Both the position numbers and the translations under genes were made by a program. A DNA stretch of 11,835 bases, from positions 1-11,835 of the forward strand of contig NZ_JNYE01000149.1 in the NCBI RefSeq assembly GCF_000717185.1. The letters are read 5' to 3'. This DNA is from Kitasatospora phosalacinea. Lineage in GTDB: Bacteria > Actinomycetota > Actinomycetes > Streptomycetales > Streptomycetaceae. Positions within the stretch are counted from its first letter, which is position 1; each line of letters begins with the position of its first letter. The notes below the pieces were generated by a model, which saw only the letters and a program-made list of their open reading frames with translations, was not told the origin of the DNA and searched no databases. Positions 6,196 through 11,835 of the stretch are shown in pieces.

Positions 6196-7470
6196 GGCCA
6201 GGGCGTCCAGCCGGGCGCGGTCGAGGCCGGTGCGCCCGGTGACCTCGGCGAGGTCGACGGCGCCGCAGTCCAGGCCGCGCAGCACGTAGCCGCTGAGCGC
6301 GCGGGCGGTGGCGGGCTCGTCCATCACGTCGCCGCCGGTCCTGGCGACGTACGCGGCGAGCCGGGCGCAGGCCGCGGCCAGGCCCTCGCGGTAGAAGGCG
6401 TAGACGGCGGCGTACCGGGTGGGCAGGTGGGCGGGGTGCATGTCCCAGCCCTGGTAGTAGGCGCGGGCCAGCGAGCGGCGGACCAGGCCGTGGTGCAGCC
6501 GCCAGGCGGCGTGCACCTGCTCGGTGGTGCCGGTCGGGACCACGTTGGTGGAGCCGTCGGAGAGCCGGACGCCGGTGCCCGCCGCGGCGACCTGCATGAC
6601 GGCCTTGGCGTGGTCGGCCACCGGGTGGTCCATGCTCTGGTGGGCGGCGCTGACCCCGCAGGCGGCGCTGTAGTCGAAGGTGCCGTAGTGCAGGCCGGTC
6701 GCGCGCCCCTCGGCGGCCCCGATCATCAGCGCGACGGTGGCCCGGCCGTCCGGACCGAGGACCGCCTGGGTGGTCTCGATCTGGATCTCGAACCCGATCC
6801 GCCCGGCGGGCAGCCCGGCCCGCCGCTCGAAGTCCTCCAGCAGCCGCACCAGCGCGGTGACCTGGGCGGCGTGGGTGACCTTGGGCAGGGTCAGCACCAG
6901 CCCGTCCGGCAGGCCGCCCGCGGCGAGCAGGGTGCCCAGGAACAGCTCCAGGGTGCGGATGCCGCGGGCCCGGACGGGGGCCTCCATGCACTTGGTCCGG
7001 ATCCCGACGTACGGCGGGGCGCTGCCGTCGGCGACCGCCGCGGCCACCAGTCGCGCGACCCGGACGGCCTCGGCGTCCTCCTCGGCGTCGGGGCGCGGGC
7101 CGTAGCCGTCCTCGAAGTCGATCCGCAGGTCCTCGACCGGTTCGCGCTCCAGCTTGGCCCGCACCCGGGCGTGCACGTCGGCCAGCAGGGCGTCGTCCGC
7201 GACCCCGAGCGCCTCGGCGAGCCGCCCGGGCGTGCCGGCGTGCTCGTCGAACGCGGCGAGCGCCTGCGCGCCCCACTCCCGGACGGTCCCCGCCCCGAAC
7301 GCGTCGGCCGGCACGTACACCGTGTGCACCGGCTGCCGGGAGCCGGGATCGCCCGGGTAACGGCGCGTCAACTCGGCGTCCACCGGCGCCAGCAGCGCCT
7401 CGACGGCCGACCGGGCGGCGTCCGAGAACGCGACGGACCGGTCGGCACCGACCTGGGCAGGCTGCGACAT
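6187..7470 (-). CDS. DUF6986 family protein, aldolase/citrate-lyase-like
   Basis: This 427-residue protein is related to the HpcH/HpaI aldolase and citrate lyase beta superfamily, TIM-barrel enzymes that cleave or join C-C bonds in acyl-CoA or 2-oxo acids using Mg2+. It belongs to the group labelled DUF6986. Key residues appear in order: R158 in GIRTK, E232 in EIQIETTQ, and D266 in HYGTFDYSA, which would bind the carboxylate and the metal. LRIDFEDGYGPRPD (115-128) is another conserved block. The true substrate is unknown. I recall DUF6986 genes near malate synthase and allantoin-catabolism genes in streptomycetes, but none is present here. ATG 7470 has GGAGGAG seven bases upstream. An in-frame GTG at 7485 overlaps that site and is less likely. 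A promoter and operator lie directly upstream. Confidence 0.87.
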   Translation of the reverse strand: MSQPAQVGADRSVAFSDAARSAVEALLAPVDAELTRRYPGDPGSRQPVHTVYVPADAFGAGTVREWGAQALAAFDEHAGTPGRLAEALGVADDALLADVHARVRAKLEREPVEDLRIDFEDGYGPRPDAEEDAEAVRVARLVAAAVADGSAPPYVGIRTKCMEAPVRARGIRTLELFLGTLLAAGGLPDGLVLTLPKVTHAAQVTALVRLLEDFERRAGLPAGRIGFEIQIETTQAVLGPDGRATVALMIGAAEGRATGLHYGTFDYSAACGVSAAHQSMDHPVADHAKAVMQVAAAGTGVRLSDGSTNVVPTGTTEQVHAAWRLHHGLVRRSLARAYYQGWDMHPAHLPTRYAAVYAFYREGLAAACARLAAYVARTGGDVMDEPATARALSGYVLRGLDCGAVDLAEVTGRTGLDRARLDALAGR

Positions 7471-7498
7471 CCGGGGCTCCTCCACTCAGCGCACGACT

Positions 7499-7513
7499 TC
7501 AACAGTTTGTTGA
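7499..7513. promoter_or_regulatory. Operator candidate for the DUF6986 gene
   Basis: A perfect inverted repeat, TCAACA-GTT-TGTTGA, with additional CTTC/GAAG flanking complementarity (7497-7500 and 7517-7520). On the minus strand it begins 4 nt after the -10 box, so it would cover the transcription start. A bound dimer there would block initiation, so I infer repression, perhaps by an IclR- or GntR-type regulator responding to the enzyme's substrate. The regulator is not in this window. Confidence 0.7.
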
Positions 7514-7517
7514 CGCG

Positions 7518-7547
7518 AAGGTAGTGGCGGCCCCGCGGAACCGTCAA
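7518..7547 (-). promoter_or_regulatory. Sigma-70/HrdB-type promoter of the DUF6986 gene
   Basis: On the minus strand TTGACG (7547-7542) is followed after 18 nt by TACCTT (7523-7518). This matches five of six at -35 and fits the TAnnnT actinobacterial -10. The expected start near 7511 lies inside the TCAACA/TGTTGA inverted repeat, and the leader to ATG 7470 would be about 40 nt. Confidence 0.7.
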
Positions 7548-7582
7548 TGGCCGCCCGACCGGAAGAACCGGCGGACGGCCAT
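7547..7582 (-). terminator. Hairpin terminator of the DUF2637 gene
   Basis: On the minus strand ATGGCCG pairs with CGGCCAT at the base. Above it come one G-U pair, three more pairs, a one-base bulge and four pairs closing on a TTCTT loop. The stem starts 37 nt past the DUF2637 stop. Its lower arm ends exactly at the first base of the DUF6986 -35 box, so terminator and next promoter abut. Confidence 0.7.
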
Positions 7583-7619
7583 CGCGCGTTCTGTGGTTAT
7601 CTCCGAACGGCGCCGCGGC

Positions 7620-9263
7620 TCACTCCCCGCGGCCCGAGGTCACGTACCGGCGCTGCAGACCCGCCCAGACCTTGTCCACGTCCTTCACCGCGACACCGCC
7701 GTCCGACCGCGAACCCGCGATGCCGCGCTGCGTCAGGTAGTCGGCGAACTGCTCCTTGTCCGGCTGGTCCTCGTAGGTGTCCATGTACGCCACGAGCGCG
7801 TCGAAGCACTCCTCGCCGTCCAGCGGCTCCGCCCCGCCCGCGAACGGGCGGCGCACCGGCGCCTCCTCCTCGAACGGCAGCGGCTCCGGCTCGGACGGCA
7901 TCATCGTCTCCAGCCGCACCGGTCGGCCCGGCACCAGGCTCGCCACCGCCTCCTCCTGCACCGGCTGCTGCTGCGGACCGGTCGGCCGGACGTGCCCGTT
8001 CGCCGCGGGCCGGTAGTCCTCCGCCCGGTACTCCTCCGCCTGGTACTCCTCCGGGTGACCGCCCTGCTCGGCGTACGCCTCGACCTGCGGCGGCTGGTAG
8101 CCCGACTGCGGCCGGGCCTCCTCCTCCGGACCGCTCGGCCGCGGCGCCTTGAACCACGGCGACGCCTGCCCCGGCACCCGCGCCGTGTGCACCTGGTCCG
8201 GCTGCGCCACGTGCGAGCGCACCGGACGGGCCGTCCACACGTTCAGCTCCGCGGACGAGTCGATCACCGGCGCGGCCTGCGCCGCCTCCGGGTCCTGCTG
8301 GTCGCGCAGCCGCACCGCAGCCAGCTTCGCCAGCGTCGGCACCGCCACCGCCGCCGACACCTGCGGCACCACCGGGGCCTGCTGCTGCACCTGCGCCTGG
8401 GGCTGGGGCTGGGGCTGCGGCTGCGGCTGGGACTGTGCCTGCTGCTGCACCTGCTGACGGGAAGCACCCAGGGCCCGGCCCGGCGCGGCCTGCTGAGCCT
8501 GCGTCACCTGACCGCCCTGCACCTGACCGCCCTGCACCGCCGGAACCTCCTGCTCGACCGCCAGCGCGCCGCCCGCCACCACCAGCGGGCCGTCGATCCG
8601 GTCCAGCACCGTCGGGTCCAGCGGAACGCCGTACTTCGCCAGCTTCAGCGGCAGCAGCGCCTGGAACGGCGCCGACCGCCGCCAGCCCCGGCCGTACCGG
8701 AACCGCAACTGCGCCCGGTACACCAGCCGGTTCTGCTCCAGCCGCACCGTCTCGTCGTACGAGCGCAGCTCCCAGAGCTTCATCCGCCGCCACAGCCGGA
8801 ACGTCGGCACCGGCGACAGCACCCAGCGCATCAGCCGCACCGACTCCATGTGCCGGTCCGCGGTGATCGCCGCGATCCGTCCCACCGCGTGCCGCGAGGC
8901 CTCGACCACGACCACGAACAGCACCGGGATCACCGCGTGCATCGCCATGCCCAGCGTGTCGCCCCAGGAAGCCGCCGCGTTGAACGCGATCGTCGCCGCG
9001 GTCAGCAGCCACGCCGTCTGCCGCAGCAGCGGGAACGGGATCCGCAGCCAGGTCAGCACCAGGTCCAGCGAGAGCAGCACCACGATGCCCGCGTCGACGC
9101 CTATCGGGAAGGCGTAGGAGAAGGCGCCGAAGCCCTTCTCCATGGCGAGGTCACGCACCGAGTTGTAGGACCCCGCGAACCCGATGCCCGAGATCACGCA
9201 CGCGCCGACGGCCACCACACCCAGCAGTGCCCGGTGCGCGCGGGTAAGGGAAGGACGTGCCAT
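7620..9263 (-). CDS. DUF2637 membrane protein with long repeat-rich tail
   Basis: A 547-residue protein. Residues about 8-160 form the DUF2637 domain with four hydrophobic helices (about 11-31, 52-71, 83-101, 107-121), including the conserved PIGVDAGIVVLLSLDL (53-68). DUF2637 proteins are common in streptomycetes, both on the chromosome and as SpdB-like proteins of conjugative elements; their biochemical role is unknown. A basic juxtamembrane stretch follows (about 137-210). Residues 240-470 are low complexity: QGGQV twice (244-253), a QP run (278-289), and EEYQA-EEYRA-EDYRP (405-418). The last about 60 residues (FDALVAYMDTYEDQPDKEQF, then ADYLTQRGIAGS) look folded, perhaps a winged-helix-like domain as in transfer-protein relatives. 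ATG 9263 has AGGGG twelve bases upstream, a longish spacing. No transfer, integrase or replication genes are nearby, so this is probably a resident chromosomal member. The gene is monocistronic by its own terminator. Confidence 0.9.
   Translation of the reverse strand: MARPSLTRAHRALLGVVAVGACVISGIGFAGSYNSVRDLAMEKGFGAFSYAFPIGVDAGIVVLLSLDLVLTWLRIPFPLLRQTAWLLTAATIAFNAAASWGDTLGMAMHAVIPVLFVVVVEASRHAVGRIAAITADRHMESVRLMRWVLSPVPTFRLWRRMKLWELRSYDETVRLEQNRLVYRAQLRFRYGRGWRRSAPFQALLPLKLAKYGVPLDPTVLDRIDGPLVVAGGALAVEQEVPAVQGGQVQGGQVTQAQQAAPGRALGASRQQVQQQAQSQPQPQPQPQPQAQVQQQAPVVPQVSAAVAVPTLAKLAAVRLRDQQDPEAAQAAPVIDSSAELNVWTARPVRSHVAQPDQVHTARVPGQASPWFKAPRPSGPEEEARPQSGYQPPQVEAYAEQGGHPEEYQAEEYRAEDYRPAANGHVRPTGPQQQPVQEEAVASLVPGRPVRLETMMPSEPEPLPFEEEAPVRRPFAGGAEPLDGEECFDALVAYMDTYEDQPDKEQFADYLTQRGIAGSRSDGGVAVKDVDKVWAGLQRRYVTSGRGE
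8401..8430 (-). repeat. Five tandem hexamers encoding a QP run
   Basis: The + strand reads five GGCTGS units in a row (ggctgg x2, ggctgc x2, ggctgg). They encode alternating Gln-Pro in the DUF2637 tail. In-frame hexamer gain or loss would change tail length without breaking the protein. Confidence 0.85.
8505..8534 (-). repeat. 15-bp tandem duplication encoding QGGQV twice
   Basis: The 15-mer cacctgaccgccctg at 8505-8519 is repeated exactly at 8520-8534, in frame, within the disordered part of the DUF2637 protein. The exact identity suggests a recent event. Confidence 0.85.
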
Positions 9264-9570
9264 TCGTTAGATCAACCCCTGGGACTCGGCAGCTGCCGTA
9301 TACGACCTGTAGCCGCCGAGTACACGTCCCCGCCCCGGGGCGCACGCTTCACGTCATCACGTCATGACACGATGCCGGTGCGCCGTCGACAGACTCGGCC
9401 CACCGGATACTACTCGCACGGGCGTTCTCCCCCGCCGCCAGCCCGGACCACGGCCCCCGATCGCCACCACACCTCCACTGGTCCATACCACCACCCGCAC
9501 CCCTCCCGGCCCGCTCACCCGCCACGCACCGGCGCCCTCCGCCGACCCCTGCGCCGACCGCTCCGCCGGG
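9264..9570. other. Gene-free stretch between response regulator and DUF2637 gene
   Basis: This 307-nt stretch holds no coding sequence I trust; an 80-codon open frame on the minus strand is low complexity (Arg/Gly/Val) and unlike a protein. It carries a 12-bp palindrome CGGCAGCTGCCG (9287-9298), 24 nt before the DUF2637 start. It also carries a quasi-palindrome with tandem 8-mers (9349-9368), and a direct repeat of the end of the response regulator (9553-9568). It must contain the DUF2637 promoter, but I found no convincing -35/-10 pair. Confidence 0.6.
9349..9368. promoter_or_regulatory. Candidate operator upstream of the DUF2637 gene
   Basis: Two tandem copies of TCACGTCA (9349-9356 and 9357-9364) overlap a 16-bp quasi-palindrome, GTCATCACGTCATGAC (9353-9368), that matches its reverse complement at 14 of 16 positions. 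It is about 90 nt upstream of ATG 9263 in an otherwise GC-rich gap. The shape fits a dimeric repressor such as a GntR- or MarR-type protein, but none is identified. Confidence 0.45.
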
Positions 9571-9596
9571 TCAGCCGTCCGCCGACCGCTCCGCCG
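9553..9596 (-). repeat. 16-bp direct repeat at the response-regulator C-terminus
   Basis: gccgaccgctccgccg occurs at 9553-9568 and at 9581-9596. The second copy encodes the AERSA of the response regulator tail; the first lies just past the stop codon (9571-9573). It looks like a short local duplication. Confidence 0.7.
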
Positions 9597-10239
9597 CACC
9601 GTTCAAGTACGTCAGCACCGCCAGCACCCGCCGGTTGCCGTCCTCCGTCGGCGCGAGCTCCAACTTCCCGAAGATGTTGGCGATGTGCTTGGCCACCGCC
9701 CCGTCGCTGACCGTCAGCCGCGCCGCGATCGCCGAGTTCGAACAGCCCTCCGCCATCAGCCCCAGCACCTCCCGCTCCCGCGGCGTCAGCCGCTGCAGCG
9801 GCTCGGACCCGGCGTTGTGCTGCAGCAGCCGACCGATCACGTCCGGGTCCATCGCCGTCCCGCCCGCCGCCACCCGCCGCACCGCGTCCACGAACTGGTC
9901 GGCGTTGAACACCCGGTCCTTGAGCAGGTACCCCACCCCGCCCGTCCCGTCCGCCAACAACTCCCGCGCGTACAACTGCAGCACGTGCTGCGACAGCACC
10001 AGCACCGGCAGGCCCGGGATCTCCCGGCGCGCCGCCAACGCCGCCTGGAGCCCCTCGTCGGTCAGCGTCGGCGGCAGCCGGACGTCCACCACCGCCACGT
10101 CCGGCCGTTCCGACAGCAGCGCCGCCAGCAGGTCCGGCCCGGTCTCCACCGCCGCCGCGATGGTGAACCCGTGAGCCTCCAGCAGCCGGGTCAGCCCTTG
10201 GCGGAGGAGGTAGAGGTCCTCGGCGAGGACAACGCGCAC
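9571..10239 (-). CDS. NarL/LuxR-family response regulator
   Basis: A 222-residue cytosolic transcription regulator. The receiver domain (1-120) has all key residues: acidic pair E7-D8, phospho-acceptor D52 in VVDVRLPP, S83 in VLSQ, and K107 in YLLKD. The LuxR-type helix-turn-helix (about 149-195) reads LTPREREVLGLMAEG (151-165), then SNSAIAARLTVSDGAVAKHI (167-186). It is predicted to be phosphorylated by the kinase encoded directly upstream. The start is GTG 10239, with GGAG five bases before, inside the kinase gene. The two frames overlap by 49 nt, which points to coupled translation. The target genes cannot be read from the sequence. Confidence 0.95.
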   Translation of the reverse strand: MRVVLAEDLYLLRQGLTRLLEAHGFTIAAAVETGPDLLAALLSERPDVAVVDVRLPPTLTDEGLQAALAARREIPGLPVLVLSQHVLQLYARELLADGTGGVGYLLKDRVFNADQFVDAVRRVAAGGTAMDPDVIGRLLQHNAGSEPLQRLTPREREVLGLMAEGCSNSAIAARLTVSDGAVAKHIANIFGKLELAPTEDGNRRVLAVLTYLNGAAERSADG

Positions 10240-11600
10240 GGCAGCTCCATCGTGATCGTGGTCGGCCCGCCCACCGGACTGTCGAGCGAGATCGTCCCGT
10301 CGAACGTACCCAACCGCTTCTCGATCCCCTGCAGGCCGCCTCCCGCCTCCGTCCGCGCACCCCCGCTCCCGTCGTCCGTCACCACCACCCGCAGCCGACC
10401 GGCCCGGTACAGCACGTCCACCCACGTCTGCCGGGCCCGGGCGTGCTTCGCCACGTTCGCCAACAGCTCGCTCACGCTGAAGTACACCGCCGTCTCCAAC
10501 GCCGCCTCCGGACGCCCCGGCAGAGCCACCGCCACCTCCGTCGGCACCACCGCCGTCAGCGCCAACTCCCGCACCGCGTCCGGCAGCCCGCGCTCCGCCA
10601 GCACCGGCGGGTGGATGCCCCGCACCAGGTCACGCAGCTCCTGCAAGGCCTTCGCCGAAGCCGCCCGGGCCTCCGCCAGCAGCTCGCGGGCCGCCGCCTG
10701 GTCCGTGGCCATCAGGTGCTCGACCGCGCCCAGCGTCAGCCCGATCGACACCAGCCGCGCCTGCGCCCCGTCGTGCAGATCCCGCTCGATCCGCCGCAAC
10801 TCCGCCGCCTGCGCGTCCGCCGCATCCGCCCGCGTCTCCGTCAACTGCGCCACCCGCTCGGTCAACTGCGCCCGACTCGGCTGCGGCCCGCCCCCCAGCA
10901 CCTGGCACGCCCACACCTCGTGCCGCCGCATCCCCAACGGCAGCCCCCACAGCCCGGCTGCCATCAGCACCACCCCGAACAGGCCGACGATCGCCCCCAA
11001 CCCCATCTCCCCCAGGTACCCCACCCTGTCGTGCAACTGCCGCCCCGCCGCCCAGACGCTCCCCACTCCCCCCGCCAACAGCCCCAGGAACGGCACCACC
11101 AGAACCAGCAGCCCTGCCGGATTCGCCACCAGCCAGAGCGCCTCCCGCCTGATCTGCGGATCCCGCACCGCCCACTGCACGAACTGCACCCCCCGGGCCA
11201 CCGAATGCCCCCGGTGGTACGAGTGCCCCGTCCACCAGAACCCCCGGGCATCCTGCTCCAGAGCCTCCCGCGGCGAGTACACCACCACCCACCGCTCCCC
11301 GGCCCTCCGCTCCACTCGCTGCCGCGTCCACACCGCACCACGCCGCATGAACCAGTACAGCGTCGCCACCCCCGTCACGACCGCACTCGGCACCGCAACG
11401 TACAGCGCCGACGGCCCGTGGTCGAACAGCTGCACCAAGGCCAGCGCCGTGAACAGCCCTGCCACCACTGGCACCGCCACGCCGGCCGCAGCTCCTGCCA
11501 CCATCACCACGGCCTGCCCTGCGGCCCGCACCGCCGACCGCGTCCAGTCACCCAACGCGGACCTGGCGGACCCGCCGCCGAACCACAGAGTCGTCGTCAA
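10191..11600 (-). CDS. Membrane histidine kinase, NarL-type partner
   Basis: A 469-residue sensor kinase. Hydrophobic segments at about 30-56, 63-83, 155-178 and 198-223 anchor it in the membrane. The stretch between and after them (about 100-225) resembles the 'Sensor' domain of actinobacterial kinases. A short helix leads to the HisKA_3 domain with phospho-acceptor H276 in ERDLHDGAQARL. The ATPase domain has the N box SELLANVAKHA (N382) and the G1 box VVTDDGSGG (D409-D410), then GGGLQGIEKRL (420-430) and GGPTTITMELP (444-454). All catalytic parts seem intact. The start is TTG 11600, six bases after GGGGAG. Its end overlaps the response regulator gene, forming one operon. The operon begins 189 nt after the 5S rRNA and past its terminator, so it needs its own promoter, which I could not place. 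The signal sensed is unknown. Confidence 0.95.
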   Translation of the reverse strand: MTTTLWFGGGSARSALGDWTRSAVRAAGQAVVMVAGAAAGVAVPVVAGLFTALALVQLFDHGPSALYVAVPSAVVTGVATLYWFMRRGAVWTRQRVERRAGERWVVVYSPREALEQDARGFWWTGHSYHRGHSVARGVQFVQWAVRDPQIRREALWLVANPAGLLVLVVPFLGLLAGGVGSVWAAGRQLHDRVGYLGEMGLGAIVGLFGVVLMAAGLWGLPLGMRRHEVWACQVLGGGPQPSRAQLTERVAQLTETRADAADAQAAELRRIERDLHDGAQARLVSIGLTLGAVEHLMATDQAAARELLAEARAASAKALQELRDLVRGIHPPVLAERGLPDAVRELALTAVVPTEVAVALPGRPEAALETAVYFSVSELLANVAKHARARQTWVDVLYRAGRLRVVVTDDGSGGARTEAGGGLQGIEKRLGTFDGTISLDSPVGGPTTITMELPCALSSPRTSTSSAKG

Positions 11601-11745
11601 AACCCACTCCCCGAGAAGTCGCAGCCGTCTCCGAACGCTCCCCAGTCTCTCCTCGGCCCCACCCCCGGCACATTGGCCGTGTCACCACTCTTTGAGGTGG
11701 ACCTAGCACCACCCCTCGGGGGGCAGCTACCTTCCGGAAACGCGA

Positions 11746-11778
11746 GAAAGCCCCCTGACATCCCGTCAGGGGGCTTTC
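11746..11778 (-). terminator. Terminator of the rRNA operon
   Basis: A perfect 14-bp stem, GAAAGCCCCCTGAC and its complement (11746-11759 and 11765-11778), has a 5-nt loop. It begins 11 nt past the 5S rRNA end. The A-run/T-run ends of the stem give a U-rich 3' arm in the minus direction. It is the expected end of the rrn transcript. Confidence 0.93.
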
Positions 11779-11789
11779 CCACAATGATT

Positions 11790-11835
11790 GTTCGGCGGCG
11801 TCCTACTCTCCCACAGGGTCCCCCCTGCAGTACCA
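11790..11835 (-). rRNA. rrf: 5S ribosomal RNA, 3' part (cut by window edge)
   Basis: The reverse complement of the window end reads GGTACTGCAGGGGGGACCC, then TGTGGGAGAGTAGGACGCCG and CCGAAC, which is the 3' third of actinobacterial 5S rRNA as I know it. About 46 of roughly 120 nt are present; the 5' part and presumably 23S and 16S lie beyond the window. The 3' end at 11790 is set from the usual CGCCGAAC ending, give or take a few bases. Confidence 0.96.

Noticed and set aside
6026..7276. Extension of the YigZ protein upstream into a 632-residue fusion
   Set aside because: The added part is the DUF6986 gene read in another frame and is Arg/Gly/Ala-rich. YigZ proteins normally start near ATG 6025.
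8401..8534. Possible CRISPR-like or regulatory repeat array
   Set aside because: The repeats are short, in frame, without spacers, and encode the Q/P and QGGQV runs of the DUF2637 tail.
7620..9263. DUF2637 gene as a sign of an integrated conjugative element
   Set aside because: No integrase, replication, transfer (FtsK-like) or attachment-site sequence is seen, and DUF2637 genes also occur as ordinary chromosomal genes.
7524..9710. 728-codon + strand open frame over the DUF2637 gene
   Set aside because: Arg/His/Leu-rich low-complexity translation opposite a clear DUF2637 gene.
9364..11706. 780-codon + strand open frame over the two-component genes
   Set aside because: Antisense to two proteins with complete sets of catalytic motifs; no motif in the translation itself.
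11548..11784. Small minus-strand open frames between 5S rRNA and the kinase gene
   Set aside because: They start inside the rRNA terminator hairpin and show no protein-like features.

Overview
The window is high-GC actinobacterial chromosome, most likely from a streptomycete (Streptomyces or Kitasatospora). The signs are strong G/C at third codon positions, GTG/TTG starts, HrdB-like promoters, and genes typical of that family: DUF2637, DUF6278, DUF6986, and a NarL-type two-component pair with a 'Sensor'-domain kinase. All eight genes I accept, plus the 3' end of a 5S rRNA, lie on the minus strand. The window is therefore transcribed from high to low coordinates. I see no tRNA, insertion sequence, integrase or CRISPR array.

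In transcription order: the end of an rRNA operon (5S rRNA 3' part, 11790-11835) is closed by a strong terminator (11746-11778). Next comes a histidine kinase/response regulator pair whose reading frames overlap by 49 nt (11600-9571). A 307-nt gene-free stretch with a quasi-palindromic operator candidate follows. It precedes a DUF2637 membrane protein with a long, repeat-rich Q/P/E tail (9263-7620), ended by an imperfect hairpin. That hairpin touches a good promoter and a perfect inverted repeat that appear to drive and repress a DUF6986 aldolase/citrate-lyase-like enzyme (7470-6187). A YigZ/IMPACT-family protein follows (6025-5378).

The least ordinary part is 5128-1106. It holds a 505-aa protein of unknown function, with what looks like a two-domain conserved actinobacterial layout. 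A strong hairpin and then a 599-aa protein come next; the latter has the fold pattern of an Mrr-type restriction endonuclease C-terminal domain but lacks the catalytic acidic and Q-x-K residues. A DUF6278 protein is 61 nt further on. Its last codons and stop lie inside a perfect 19-bp inverted repeat, probably a terminator. The window ends with a ZIP-family metal transporter that probably starts at a CTG codon. A 50-nt piece of that transporter's 3' end is repeated downstream of its stop.

Most of this is ordinary chromosomal gene content. The 505-aa protein and the apparently inactive Mrr-like protein are the best candidates for an undescribed system, perhaps a regulatory or conflict module. 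That idea rests on family resemblance from memory and on neighbourhood, not on any search.
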